A stretch of DNA of 22,573 nucleotides, from the IMG/VR virus record IMGVR_UViG_3300029448_000479, positions 1-22,573 of that record; one strand, given 5' to 3'. Position 1 is the first letter of the stretch; each line of letters starts with the position of its first letter. A model generated the notes under the pieces. It worked only from the letters and a program-made list of their open reading frames with translations, ran no database searches and was not told the DNA's origin. A program made the position numbers and the translations under genes. Source of the DNA: a virus. This document shows, in pieces, positions 7,244-14,263 of the stretch.

Positions 7244-7248
7244 GGAGG
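7244..7248 (+). promoter_or_regulatory. Strong Shine-Dalgarno GGAGG
   Basis: The purine run AAAAAGGAGG lies 7 nt before the ATG at 7256. It fixes this start and contrasts with most genes here, which lack any Shine-Dalgarno. Confidence 0.85.
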
Positions 7249-7255
7249 ATTAAAA

Positions 7256-7675
7256 ATGGCATACGACGGAACAATCCCAGCGGGTGGACCAGGCAATTTT
7301 CAAACACCAAATTTAGCTCATGAGGGCGAAGGTGTAAGAGTTGACTTCATCACGGTGGACTATATCAATGCAATGAATGGTGAAGTAACACATTCAACTG
7401 CATCAGCAAACACGGCTGGTCTTAAATTATCTATGGAAGCTATCCAGAACCAAGGTGTTAACATCTTAGCTCACGGTGCTCTAGGTAACTCAAACACAGA
7501 GCAAACTTACATGGTAAGAGCAGATGCTCTAGACACGATCAGCTCAACAACAACAGTTGCGGCAATCCAAGCGGCTATAAGAGGATTAAACGCATTAACA
7601 CCTGACAAAGTAACAGCAAATATCTCATCTGCAACAGCAGGCGACAGAGACTTGTCTGATACACAGGTAGCATAA
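7256..7675 (+). CDS. Probable virion structural protein, copy 1
   Basis: A 139-residue protein, Thr/Ser/Ala-rich with few Cys or Lys, typical of an abundant capsid or tail protein. It is clearly paralogous to the next gene. Both begin MAYDG-x-x-x-A-GG-x-GNF, both have a TVD(Y/F)I strand and TAGLK/Q, and both share the block QG-x-x-ILA-x-G-x-L-x-x-SNT followed by TYMVR-x-D and TTT-x-AA-x-QA. No enzyme motif is visible. Strong expression signals (late promoter, leader hairpin, AAGGAGG) support a major virion component. Which part of the virion it builds cannot be told from sequence; candidates are a decoration protein, a tail tube-like protein or a fibre base. Confidence 0.75.
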   Translation: MAYDGTIPAGGPGNFQTPNLAHEGEGVRVDFITVDYINAMNGEVTHSTASANTAGLKLSMEAIQNQGVNILAHGALGNSNTEQTYMVRADALDTISSTTTVAAIQAAIRGLNALTPDKVTANISSATAGDRDLSDTQVA

Positions 7676-7684
7676 TAACATTTT

Positions 7685-7690
7685 AGGAGG
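7685..7690 (+). promoter_or_regulatory. Strong Shine-Dalgarno AGGAGG
   Basis: A perfect anti-16S match lies 8 nt before the ATG at 7699 in the 23-nt gap between the two paralogous structural genes. Confidence 0.85.
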
Positions 7691-7698
7691 AAAATAAA

Positions 7699-8130
7699 AT
7701 GGCTTATGACGGAAGTAAAGTAGCAGGTGGAAAAGGAAACTTCTCACTGAACCAAAACTTCGATGTAGAAGGTGTTGACATAACATTGTTAACAGTTGAC
7801 TTCATCGTTGACATGTCGGCAGAGACAGGAGACTTAACTACAGGCTCAACAACAGCAGGTCTACAAATGACTAGACATGCTTTCGAACACCAAGGACTAA
7901 GAATATTAGCAGAAGGTCCATTGGTTGACTCGAACACACAAAAAACGTACATGGTAAGAACTGACCAATTGGACAGTCTATCAGGTACAACAACAAAAGC
8001 GGCTTTACAGGCTTACATTAGAACGTTAGATCAATCTAGTTCTTCTTTCCCTGGAATCGCGGCTGACGTAACAGGTGCAACAGTAACAGAAACCAAAATT
8101 GGTATCTTAACTGCGAACGCTGTTAGTTAA
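7699..8130 (+). CDS. Probable virion structural protein, copy 2
   Basis: A 143-residue paralogue of the gene at 7256, sharing its start MAYDG, the GNF turn, TTAGLQM, the ILAEGPLVDSNT block, TYMVRTDQLD and TTTKAALQAYIRTLD. The last 30 residues diverge. The shared block covers most of the protein, so this is a tandem duplication that has drifted rather than a repeat within one gene. It is transcribed with its neighbours and has its own strong Shine-Dalgarno. It is probably a virion surface or tail component that may form mixed assemblies with copy 1. No catalytic residues or membrane segments are visible. Confidence 0.75.
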   Translation: MAYDGSKVAGGKGNFSLNQNFDVEGVDITLLTVDFIVDMSAETGDLTTGSTTAGLQMTRHAFEHQGLRILAEGPLVDSNTQKTYMVRTDQLDSLSGTTTKAALQAYIRTLDQSSSSFPGIAADVTGATVTETKIGILTANAVS

Positions 8131-8135
8131 TAGTT

Positions 8136-8142
8136 AAAGGAG
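8136..8142 (+). promoter_or_regulatory. Shine-Dalgarno AAAGGAG
   Basis: It lies 8 nt before the ATG at 8151, supporting that start for the third structural gene. Confidence 0.75.
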
Positions 8143-8150
8143 AAATATAA

Positions 8151-8696
8151 ATGCCAATAACAAGTAACGCAACAGCAAACATGAGTAGAAGACAGTCTTT
8201 CAATGGTAAAGGTTTAACTTTCATTGAAATGATGTTCGATGACGAAGTAACGACTACTGCAACTACTCCTGACACCAAAGACTCAGTGTTCAATGACATG
8301 AGTAAATTAGTTGGTACTTTTGGTACCATCATAGCTCAATCATACACACTGGCGGCTAAAGCGACTGAAAAAGATGCGGCTCTTGCCACTTCTATTGTTG
8401 AGGACGAACTATGTGACTATTACACTTTTATAGTGGAAGGCACACCAGGTCAATTCAACAAAGCAGACTCAACAGGAGACATTAACTTGGATCCAGGTCA
8501 AAATGAAACTTCTGACCCAGGAGTCATCGCAGACGCAGAAGCAGACATCGAAGCAGAAATCCTAGACAGAATCTCAGGATCTTCTGACTCAGCGGAAGGA
8601 GTACACGTTGACGTGAGATTCCTACCATCTGACGGTGTTGTATCAACAGGTGTTGACGAAGTATACGGTGTAAACTCAGCTAGAGTAAACGCATAA
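8151..8696 (+). CDS. Probable virion structural protein, third of the block
   Basis: A 181-residue acidic protein. The opening (PITSNATANMSRRQSFNGKG, then LTFIEMMFDD) and the helix NDMSKLVGTFGTIIAQSYTL suggest a compact structural domain. The second half is Asp/Glu/Ser-rich and ends in strands around HVDVRFLPSDGVV. It could be a distant relative of copies 1 and 2 (similar size, Thr-rich composition, same operon), but I see no convincing shared block, so it is better treated as a separate family. It has a strong Shine-Dalgarno and is followed by a strong terminator that ends the structural operon. Confidence 0.7.
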   Translation: MPITSNATANMSRRQSFNGKGLTFIEMMFDDEVTTTATTPDTKDSVFNDMSKLVGTFGTIIAQSYTLAAKATEKDAALATSIVEDELCDYYTFIVEGTPGQFNKADSTGDINLDPGQNETSDPGVIADAEADIEAEILDRISGSSDSAEGVHVDVRFLPSDGVVSTGVDEVYGVNSARVNA

Positions 8697-8712
8697 TACT
8701 TTTTAAATTACC

Positions 8713-8749
8713 AAAGGGCGGATTCTTTTATAGGCTCCGCCCTTTTTTT
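8713..8749 (+). terminator. Strong rho-independent terminator
   Basis: A perfect 10-bp stem (8713-8722 AAAGGGCGGA with 8736-8745) encloses a 13-nt loop and continues into a seven-T tract at 8743-8749. It ends the structural operon. The GGGCG/CGCCC core and the bases that follow repeat the arrangement at 63-109. Confidence 0.9.
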
Positions 8750-8753
8750 ATGG

Positions 8754-8761
8754 CTTAAATA
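8754..8761 (+). promoter_or_regulatory. T4-late-like promoter CTTAAATA
   Basis: The same octamer as at 102-109, again immediately after a terminator. The ATG at 8779 is 18 nt away. The predicted transcript start near 8767 leaves a short leader holding AAAGGAG. Confidence 0.6.
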
Positions 8762-8778
8762 TCAAAAAGGAGAATTTA

Positions 8779-9057
8779 ATGATAGATAAATTCACGTTAG
8801 AGATCAAAGTTGGAGACAAGGTAGAAACTGGTAGATTCCATTTAGCCAATCAAGAAATCAAAGCAATAGAAATAGACAAGTGGGGTCATCCTGTACTTAC
8901 TTTAGAAAGCGGCAGGAAGAAAGGTGTGTTTGCCATACGGTTTAAAAAATTGATTCCTGAGGATGTGGTCAGAAAACAACAGCCAGCAGACATCATGCTG
9001 ACCAAAGAACAGTGGGCAGAAGCAGAGAAAAAAATATCAGAAGCACGATCAAAATAA
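8779..9057 (+). CDS. Small protein, function unknown
   Basis: This 92-residue soluble protein is charged, with a predicted small beta domain (residues 5-60, including a strand pair around WGHPVLTLESGRKKGVFAIRFKKL) and a C-terminal helix. The beta core recalls small SH3- or barrel-like domains, but no family is recognised. A strong Shine-Dalgarno (AAAAAGGAG at 8764-8772) precedes the ATG and fixes the start. It is the first gene after the structural-operon terminator. Function unknown. Confidence 0.75.
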   Translation: MIDKFTLEIKVGDKVETGRFHLANQEIKAIEIDKWGHPVLTLESGRKKGVFAIRFKKLIPEDVVRKQQPADIMLTKEQWAEAEKKISEARSK

Positions 9058-9064
9058 ACTGATT

Positions 9065-9072
9065 GCTAAATT
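9065..9072 (+). promoter_or_regulatory. Degenerate late-promoter octamer GCTAAATT
   Basis: Five of eight bases match TATAAATA, with the TAAAT core kept, and the octamer ends 4 nt before the ATG at 9076. The gap to the previous gene is only 18 nt. Listed for its spacing; weak by itself. Confidence 0.3.
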
Positions 9073-9075
9073 TCG

Positions 9076-9591
9076 ATGCACGAGTACAGACTACATACAC
9101 TGATAGACATTACAGAGACAGGCAATCTTAAACAGGCGTTCCCTTTTAAGACCAAGCAAGGAGAAGTGATAGACGATAAACACACCTTGGCCATTGCACG
9201 TAATCAAAATGCAAACTTTAACACTATTCTACAATTACTTCAGCTACGTGGTAACATTACATGGGAACATCCGCCACAAAGAGTAGAACTAGTGTCTCTT
9301 GGCAACCATAACTTTGGTTCATATTACGAAGGCGGGCATTCCACATGGCACTTTCAGTTCTTTACTGAGCAGACTGATATTTTTGGAGACCAAACAGATC
9401 CTACAGAGAATCTAGTGGACGATTTCAATCTTGTGCCTATCATTGCGGAATGTAGCAACACTGCACATTTTCCTATACAAACTTTTATTACTAAAGATCT
9501 TACCGGCACAGAACAGCAAAAGGTCATATCTGCACTTGCAGGTGGTGTCAAAAACACCTACTTTTCATACGCTGGATATCAAGATAAATAA
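9076..9591 (+). CDS. Conserved phage-type protein, function unknown
   Basis: This 171-residue protein starts HEYRLHTLIDITETGNLKQ and has an aromatic- and His-rich middle (GNHNFGSYYEGGHSTWHFQF). The N-terminal ITETG and the two-part layout remind me of conserved hypotheticals in T4-like marine phages, but no domain name can be given. No signal peptide or transmembrane helix. The stop overlaps the late-promoter-like GATAAATA at 9583-9590, which serves the next gene. A structural or assembly role is a guess from its neighbours. Confidence 0.75.
   Translation: MHEYRLHTLIDITETGNLKQAFPFKTKQGEVIDDKHTLAIARNQNANFNTILQLLQLRGNITWEHPPQRVELVSLGNHNFGSYYEGGHSTWHFQFFTEQTDIFGDQTDPTENLVDDFNLVPIIAECSNTAHFPIQTFITKDLTGTEQQKVISALAGGVKNTYFSYAGYQDK
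9583..9590 (+). promoter_or_regulatory. T4-late-like promoter GATAAATA
   Basis: Seven of eight bases match TATAAATA. It overlaps the end of the preceding gene; the next ATG is at 9641, so a leader of about 45 nt is predicted. Confidence 0.5.
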
Positions 9592-9640
9592 TACTATATT
9601 TTAGGCTCAAACCGAACACGCACAAAGGCACACATAGGCA

Positions 9641-9946
9641 ATGACCCAGGCTCATTTACAGGCTCTACTGATGGAGATAAAACTCCTTAAAATGGAAATA
9701 GAAAAATTTATGAGTACAACAGACTTAGAAAAACAAAACCTAGAAGCACACGTGGACCTTTGTTCAGAGAGATACAAAGGCTTACACGATAGATTGAGTG
9801 CTATCGAAGTTCGTCTAGGCAGAATGAATGAAGAGATGACAGCAGGTCATAAATCACAGACAAAGACAATCATAGCAACAGCAGGCACAGTGGTCGCAGG
9901 TTTACTATCAACAGTGGTGGTTATCCTGATGAAGATGCCAGGCTAA
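9641..9946 (+). CDS. Coiled-coil protein with C-terminal membrane anchor
   Basis: This 101-residue protein has a long amphipathic helix with heptad-like Leu/Ile spacing (about residues 7-66). A single hydrophobic segment follows at about 77-97 (IIATAGTVVAGLLSTVVVIL) with a short basic tail. The layout matches XhlA/hemolysin-type and other small phage membrane-associated proteins, so a role in lysis or membrane attachment is possible. No endolysin or second holin is visible next to it, which weakens a lysis call. The start at 9641 is uncertain because no good Shine-Dalgarno is present; an internal ATG at 9671 would shorten the coiled coil by ten residues and leave the anchor intact. Confidence 0.7.
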   Translation: MTQAHLQALLMEIKLLKMEIEKFMSTTDLEKQNLEAHVDLCSERYKGLHDRLSAIEVRLGRMNEEMTAGHKSQTKTIIATAGTVVAGLLSTVVVILMKMPG

Positions 9947-9958
9947 ACTTACCAATTA

Positions 9959-10231
9959 ATGTTCATACAGATAGCACCTAAGGCCCGTGTGTACGTCACA
10001 GACGAAGATGTTGAGTTCATTAGACAGCACTCGACTGGTTCTTTCAAAAGCAGTGATCTTACTTCACACGAGGCCGACAGAGCAAAAAAGTTGGCAGACA
10101 AGGCAGTCTTTGTTCGCAAAAAACTTGACGCTGGTATGCAGTATGCTTTAAATAGGAAGATAAGGATAATCGATGAGCATAAACAATTTAGCAAAACGCA
10201 CATATCAACCGATAGGATGGAAAAAAGATAA
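9959..10231 (+). CDS. Small protein, function unknown
   Basis: A 90-residue basic protein with a short beta start (FIQIAPKARVYVTDEDVEFI) and a Lys-rich helix (about 35-60). No motif is recognised. Its last 59 bases overlap the start of the nitroreductase-like gene in another frame, unusually long for this window. Either the overlap is genuine or the true end of function lies upstream of it. It starts 12 nt after the preceding stop with no Shine-Dalgarno. Confidence 0.65.
   Translation: MFIQIAPKARVYVTDEDVEFIRQHSTGSFKSSDLTSHEADRAKKLADKAVFVRKKLDAGMQYALNRKIRIIDEHKQFSKTHISTDRMEKR
10147..10154 (+). promoter_or_regulatory. T4-late-like octamer TTTAAATA inside a coding region
   Basis: Six of eight bases match TATAAATA, within the 3' part of the preceding gene and 19 nt before the ATG at 10173. 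It is a possible internal late promoter for the nitroreductase-like gene; chance occurrence in AT-rich DNA is equally plausible. Confidence 0.3.
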
Positions 10232-11216
10232 TAAACCAATACCTGAAGATCATTTAACTGACATTGTTGAATGTGCCCTCAATATGCCTTGTGCTATGCT
10301 TACGGCAACAGAACATTGTAATTATAAGCCTTATGAATTATGGATACCACATAGGGAATCAGAACTTGAAAACGCCCTTGGTTGTGCATCGGTATGGGCT
10401 TCAGATCAATGCCAGGACCACACATTCAATAACGTGTCTACAGCATTAGTTTATATTCTGAAAGAGCCCGAACACGTAGCGGACAAAGTGCTATCTAAAA
10501 CTGATTATGAATTTGACGCTAATCAATCACATTTAGGTACAGACAAGGTCATGGATTTACGCATAGCCAAAGATTGGGATAGCACTCAAAAACTTTTGAA
10601 AACCAAATTGACGGAAGAGCTTGTTAGAAAAAAGTCGATGACATACAGCGATTCTCCTTTTTTCATAAGCCCATTCGCGATGTGGAACGCGGAGCACCTC
10701 GTTGGACTCAATCTTACTGTAGGTTTGGCAATGGGCGCCGTGTCATTAAGGTGCAGAGAACTAGGATATTACTGTCAAAATTACACGGCCTATCGTCAAA
10801 CACTAACGTGGCACTCTAAATTTGAAAATAAATTCCATAGCTCGGGAAAATGGTTTCCTTATATGATACAGTTGCTAGGAACCCATCCAGAAGCAGTCAA
10901 GATTTCTGAAGCAAGAGAGTTCCGAAAAGCTCAAAGTAATAGTGAAAACATCTTTGATCCTAACGACATCCATGTAGACAACATGGCAGACACGGACAAT
11001 GGAGGTTTGGAAAGGCTGGAAGGACAAGATTATAGAAACAAGTACATAGAAAATTTTCCTAGGGAGATTCCAGACTATCAAATAAAATTTTTTATGGAAA
11101 ATTATGGTAGGTACAGTTCTGATCCAAAGAAACTTTTCAAACTTGCCTATTCAGGTAGAGTGAAAGAATGGGAATATTTTTTTAATGAATGGATGGCAAA
11201 TGACACTAAAAAATAG
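10173..11216 (+). CDS. Nitroreductase-like flavoprotein, divergent
   Basis: A 347-residue protein with two segments that look like the nitroreductase (FMN-binding) fold. The N-terminal segment reads KRTYQPIGWKKDNKP, then a helix DHLTDIVECALNMPCAM and a strand YKPYELWI. This mirrors the R-x-x-R/helix/aaPS/strand order at the start of these enzymes. The second segment, GLNLTVGLAMGAVSLRCRELGYYCQNY (178-204), matches the A-x-x-N-x-x-LAA-x-x-x-GL helix. The usual Ser in the aPS turn is Cys (P39-C40), and the C-terminal 130 residues have no recognised match. The start at 10173 keeps the KRTYQP box. The natural substrate of phage members is unknown; flavin- or cofactor-related redox work is possible. 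Its end overlaps the next gene. Confidence 0.55.
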   Translation: MSINNLAKRTYQPIGWKKDNKPIPEDHLTDIVECALNMPCAMLTATEHCNYKPYELWIPHRESELENALGCASVWASDQCQDHTFNNVSTALVYILKEPEHVADKVLSKTDYEFDANQSHLGTDKVMDLRIAKDWDSTQKLLKTKLTEELVRKKSMTYSDSPFFISPFAMWNAEHLVGLNLTVGLAMGAVSLRCRELGYYCQNYTAYRQTLTWHSKFENKFHSSGKWFPYMIQLLGTHPEAVKISEAREFRKAQSNSENIFDPNDIHVDNMADTDNGGLERLEGQDYRNKYIENFPREIPDYQIKFFMENYGRYSSDPKKLFKLAYSGRVKEWEYFFNEWMANDTKK

Positions 11217-11703
11217 ATCAGAACTGGTAAAACAGATTGAGGCCTATGGTCTAAAGAACAAACTTGCTGACCTTGTTAAAAAGGAAGAAGCAAGGCGTCC
11301 TTTTCGTCATTTACCCAAGCAGTTCTCAAAAGGCATATTAATCGGCAATATAGCGATCGTACCCAAGAAGTCCACAGGCACTAGATACGTTTATGTAATC
11401 GCGGACATGCTAGAAGCCAAAGTGCTACATGAAGATATTAACTTGAAACAAACAGCAATTCTTGTGGCCCATCACCTGGCAGATCAAAAGTCTTTGCCTG
11501 TTAATATACTAGAATTAGACACCAAGTTTGCTTCACAACTGTTTGACATACAAAGTGCTAAACGTATGATAAAGGAAGCTCAAAAGAACAAGGATGAGTT
11601 ATCGGAAAATGTGTACTGGGACCGTCTAGACACTGCAAACCACCTAGCGGACGAATGCAAGGGCAGAATACAGCATATTTTCAACGACACGTTCGGAGGA
11701 TAG
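11200..11703 (+). CDS. Conserved phage-type protein, function unknown
   Basis: The start at 11200 (167 residues, beginning MTLKNRSELVKQ) is preferred over an in-frame ATG at 11185, which adds five residues of deeper overlap. Either way the gene overlaps the end of the nitroreductase-like gene. The protein is basic and alpha/beta. It has a beta stretch around GILIGNIAIVPKKSTGTRYVYVIADM and a C-terminal helical region rich in Lys and Glu with LADECKGRIQHIF. No catalytic motif is recognised. Together with the next two genes it forms a run of probable structural or assembly proteins of the kind conserved among T4-like marine phages. Confidence 0.75.
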   Translation: MTLKNRSELVKQIEAYGLKNKLADLVKKEEARRPFRHLPKQFSKGILIGNIAIVPKKSTGTRYVYVIADMLEAKVLHEDINLKQTAILVAHHLADQKSLPVNILELDTKFASQLFDIQSAKRMIKEAQKNKDELSENVYWDRLDTANHLADECKGRIQHIFNDTFGG

Positions 11704-11705
11704 AT

Positions 11706-11713
11706 AATAAATA
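11706..11713 (+). promoter_or_regulatory. T4-late-like promoter AATAAATA
   Basis: Seven of eight bases match TATAAATA, ending 8 nt before the ATG at 11721. The predicted transcript start (about 11719) leaves essentially no leader, and there is no Shine-Dalgarno. Confidence 0.6.
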
Positions 11714-11720
11714 AACACAT

Positions 11721-12584
11721 ATGAAGAGTTTAGACCTTACAAAACCAGTTACTACAGAATCTTTGTTGGCAGAATTCGAATCAAGATTCAATCAAACCAT
11801 GGATCTTTCAAAATTCACTAAGGAAGAACTAGAAGACACAGCAAATCATGTGAGAACTAAGATCCACGAGATCACACAGAACACACATTTCGGACAAGAA
11901 TTAAAAGATGATTCATATCAAAAGAATCAAATGATGTTAGACATTATCAACCAAGCCATCACAGAAAGAAAACTTGCTGAATATGGAGGAAGCATGGCGA
12001 GTGACCCTCAAGTCAAAGCGGGTGCAACGGCCATTAGTGCAAAGTCTAAACTAGATAAAGGACAAAGTTTATCACCTGATGAGAAAAAACAAGTAAGCAA
12101 AATGCTACAGACAGAGGGTGTAGAAGAACAATCAGAATTAATATTAGCGGCCAAGGACATGATGGACAAAGTCACAGGTTACTTGGAAGATCTAGCATCA
12201 ATGAAAACAGAAGGCATGTTAGAACTAGCAGACAGAATCAGAGACGAGATGGGAGCAGACAAGGCAGATGCTTTCATGCAAAAAATCCAACCAGCGATTG
12301 AACAGGCGGAATCAACTTTAACGGCAACTAGACAAGAGCTAGACAACGGTGTAAGAATATTGACCGGAGAAGAAGTTGCTTCAGAACCCATGGGCGCCGA
12401 TGACACGATGGACATGGACACAGATCTAGACTCACTGGACCCAGACACAGATACGGAGACAGATGAGTTTGGAGCCTCTGACGCAGAAGCAGGTGGCACA
12501 GAACCAGAAGGCAGAGAGCAAAGAGAATCCAAAGAAGTGTTTGAAGCATCAAACAGAATGTTAAGCAAACTAGCAGGGAAGTAA
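11721..12584 (+). CDS. Probable virion structural protein with acidic C-terminal tract
   Basis: A 287-residue, strongly acidic, helical protein. Residues 1-95 are helical with a TKEELEDTANHVRTKIHEI segment. A second helical domain follows around 130-215, from EEQSELILAAKDMMDK to RQELDNGVRI. Then comes a low-complexity Asp/Thr/Glu tract (about 222-265, including DTMDMDTDLDSLDPDTD) and a short C-terminal helix (EVFEASNRMLSKLAGK). The pattern is familiar from virion proteins of cyanomyovirus-like phages, from memory, but the exact role is unknown. The acidic tract may be a flexible linker or DNA mimic. It has its own late promoter and is followed 5 nt later by the next gene. Confidence 0.7.
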   Translation: MKSLDLTKPVTTESLLAEFESRFNQTMDLSKFTKEELEDTANHVRTKIHEITQNTHFGQELKDDSYQKNQMMLDIINQAITERKLAEYGGSMASDPQVKAGATAISAKSKLDKGQSLSPDEKKQVSKMLQTEGVEEQSELILAAKDMMDKVTGYLEDLASMKTEGMLELADRIRDEMGADKADAFMQKIQPAIEQAESTLTATRQELDNGVRILTGEEVASEPMGADDTMDMDTDLDSLDPDTDTETDEFGASDAEAGGTEPEGREQRESKEVFEASNRMLSKLAGK

Positions 12585-12589
12585 TTCCT

Positions 12590-12946
12590 GTGAGATTTTC
12601 CGAATTCAACAAAAGCGATACAGACCTAGAGTCGGCATTGATCAATGTCCTACTCAATATGAAGGGCGATGCAGACGAACAGGACAAAGCCACAGACATA
12701 AGCATGGATGCAGTCAAACAGATAATGAGCAACACAGGTTATCCAGCATTCAATTATGATGTGTTCAAAAAAATATACGATCAAGACGGTGACCTTAAAA
12801 ATGTCGTTGCAGACTTTGACAACGAAAAAATAGTTGTAAAGACAAACCAAGAAGCAGAAAAAGAACCTGCAATGGATTACGACGATCAAGGTTCTACTGA
12901 CGTGGTTAAGAAGATGGCCAAGTCAGCAATGAAACGTAGACAGTAA
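12590..12946 (+). CDS. Small conserved protein, GTG start
   Basis: A 118-residue acidic protein that starts with GTG at 12590, five bases after the preceding stop, in frame with no earlier ATG. It begins RFSEFNKSDTDLESALINVL, contains an FNYDVFKKIYDQD helix, and ends with a basic tail (VVKKMAKSAMKRRQ). The charge split, acidic body then basic tail, suggests a binding partner such as nucleic acid or an acidic protein like its neighbour. Function is not recognised. It is probably co-transcribed with the acidic structural protein before it. Confidence 0.75.
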   Translation: MRFSEFNKSDTDLESALINVLLNMKGDADEQDKATDISMDAVKQIMSNTGYPAFNYDVFKKIYDQDGDLKNVVADFDNEKIVVKTNQEAEKEPAMDYDDQGSTDVVKKMAKSAMKRRQ

Positions 12947-12964
12947 TTTCAAATAATTAATAGT

Positions 12965-14255
12965 ATGTCTGACAGTAAGTCATATTGTGCATATCCTCCA
13001 ACATCAGTATGTTCACATGTCCGGATCAATAAGGTTGTGCTGTGCCACAATGGATAACGCCACAGACAAAAAAGGCAACAGGCTACACATAAACAACGAT
13101 TCTTTACAGAAAGCATGGAATAGCGATTACATGAAAGATGCCAGATTGAAGATGGCAAACGGCGAAGTCCTTAAGGCATGTAGCAAATGTGTACAGCAAG
13201 AGGCACGTGGGTACAAGTCAATGAGATTACACGAGAACAAAGACATCAATCTTGCAAATGTAAAGGCAGATGGCTCCATGGACTTCATGCCTTATTCAAT
13301 GGAGTTACACTTTGGAAATGTTTGTAATTTAAAGTGCAAGATGTGTGGACAGGACTACTCAAATCAAATCGGTAAAGAAATATTAGAAATAGGTGAGCAG
13401 GATAAAGATTTTCTCAGCTGGGTATACAATCAAAGTGGCAATGTAAACAATTGGACAAACAATCTTTCTGTTGAATACACATGGTTCCGCAACAAAAAAA
13501 CTAAACAGAGGCTGATGGATTACGTAAGCCGACATATAACTAGATTAACAATAATTGGTGGCGAGCCAACAATCATTCCCGAGTTTTATGAACTATTAGA
13601 CCATTGTAACAAAAACAATACCCTGCAAGAGAAAGACATAACAGTCGTAACAAATCTTACAAACACAAATCCAAAAATGACGCAATGGCTTCCTAAGATG
13701 AAATCGTGGACTGTTTGGGCTAGTCTTGATGGTATTGGAGAGGTTACTGAATATATTCGATACCCAAGCAACTTTAAAAAAATAACTGAAAATTTAAATT
13801 TCTACAAACAACTATTAGATAGGCATGGCAATGGAAAAATTACCTTCAGTCCTGCTATACAGTTATTGAATATACATCAACTTGACGACATGCTAAAATG
13901 GTTCATAAAATTTTCAGATGGCAACTGGGGTAACACAATTAACATCTCGTGGATGTCTCAAGTTTGGTATCCAAAAATTTGCAACTATGACACTGCTCCA
14001 AGGAGTTATAGATTATGGGTAGCAGACAAGTTAGAGAAGAGTGCAGATTACTTCACGCAATATGCCGGCATATCATACTTCTACGACAAGCAAATTGAAA
14101 ATTTAAGGACCGACACATTAGACAAAGAAACAGAACATCATCTACAAAATTCTTTTGTGAGGTACAATGACACACAAGACAGACACAGAAAACGTAATAC
14201 ATGGCGTGAACTTTTACCATTACTGGAACAGGCTTTGACAAATAACCTAAAGTAA
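12965..14255 (+). CDS. Twitch-type radical SAM protein 1, apparent +1 frameshift near 13019-13024
   Basis: A radical SAM enzyme of about 430 residues. The cluster motif FGNVCNLKCKMC (codons 13317-13346) is CxxxCxxC, and GGEPT follows near 13560. Upstream lie LCCAT and ACSKC, auxiliary cysteines resembling those of the second copy at 14987. The reading frame that encodes these has no ATG before 13017, only GTG at 12987. The conserved N-terminal start MSDSKSYCAYPPTSV is encoded from ATG 12965 in another frame, which stops at 13055. Skipping one base around 13019-13024 (GTC C GGA) joins it to GSIRLCC, giving the same layout as copy 2. A sequencing or assembly error, a decayed gene, or programmed +1 frameshifting could explain it. 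Substrate unknown; twitch proteins modify peptides or small molecules. Confidence 0.65.
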
Positions 14256-14263
14256 TATACAAT

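Noticed and set aside
12417-12465. Short GACACAGAT-like repeats
   Set aside because: They are the coding form of an Asp/Thr-rich acidic tract, not an independent DNA repeat.
12179-12568. A 129-codon reverse open frame rich in Ser
   Set aside because: It is the antisense of the acidic Asp/Thr/Glu tract of the gene at 11721; its Ser/Val bias is the mirror of that low-complexity sequence.
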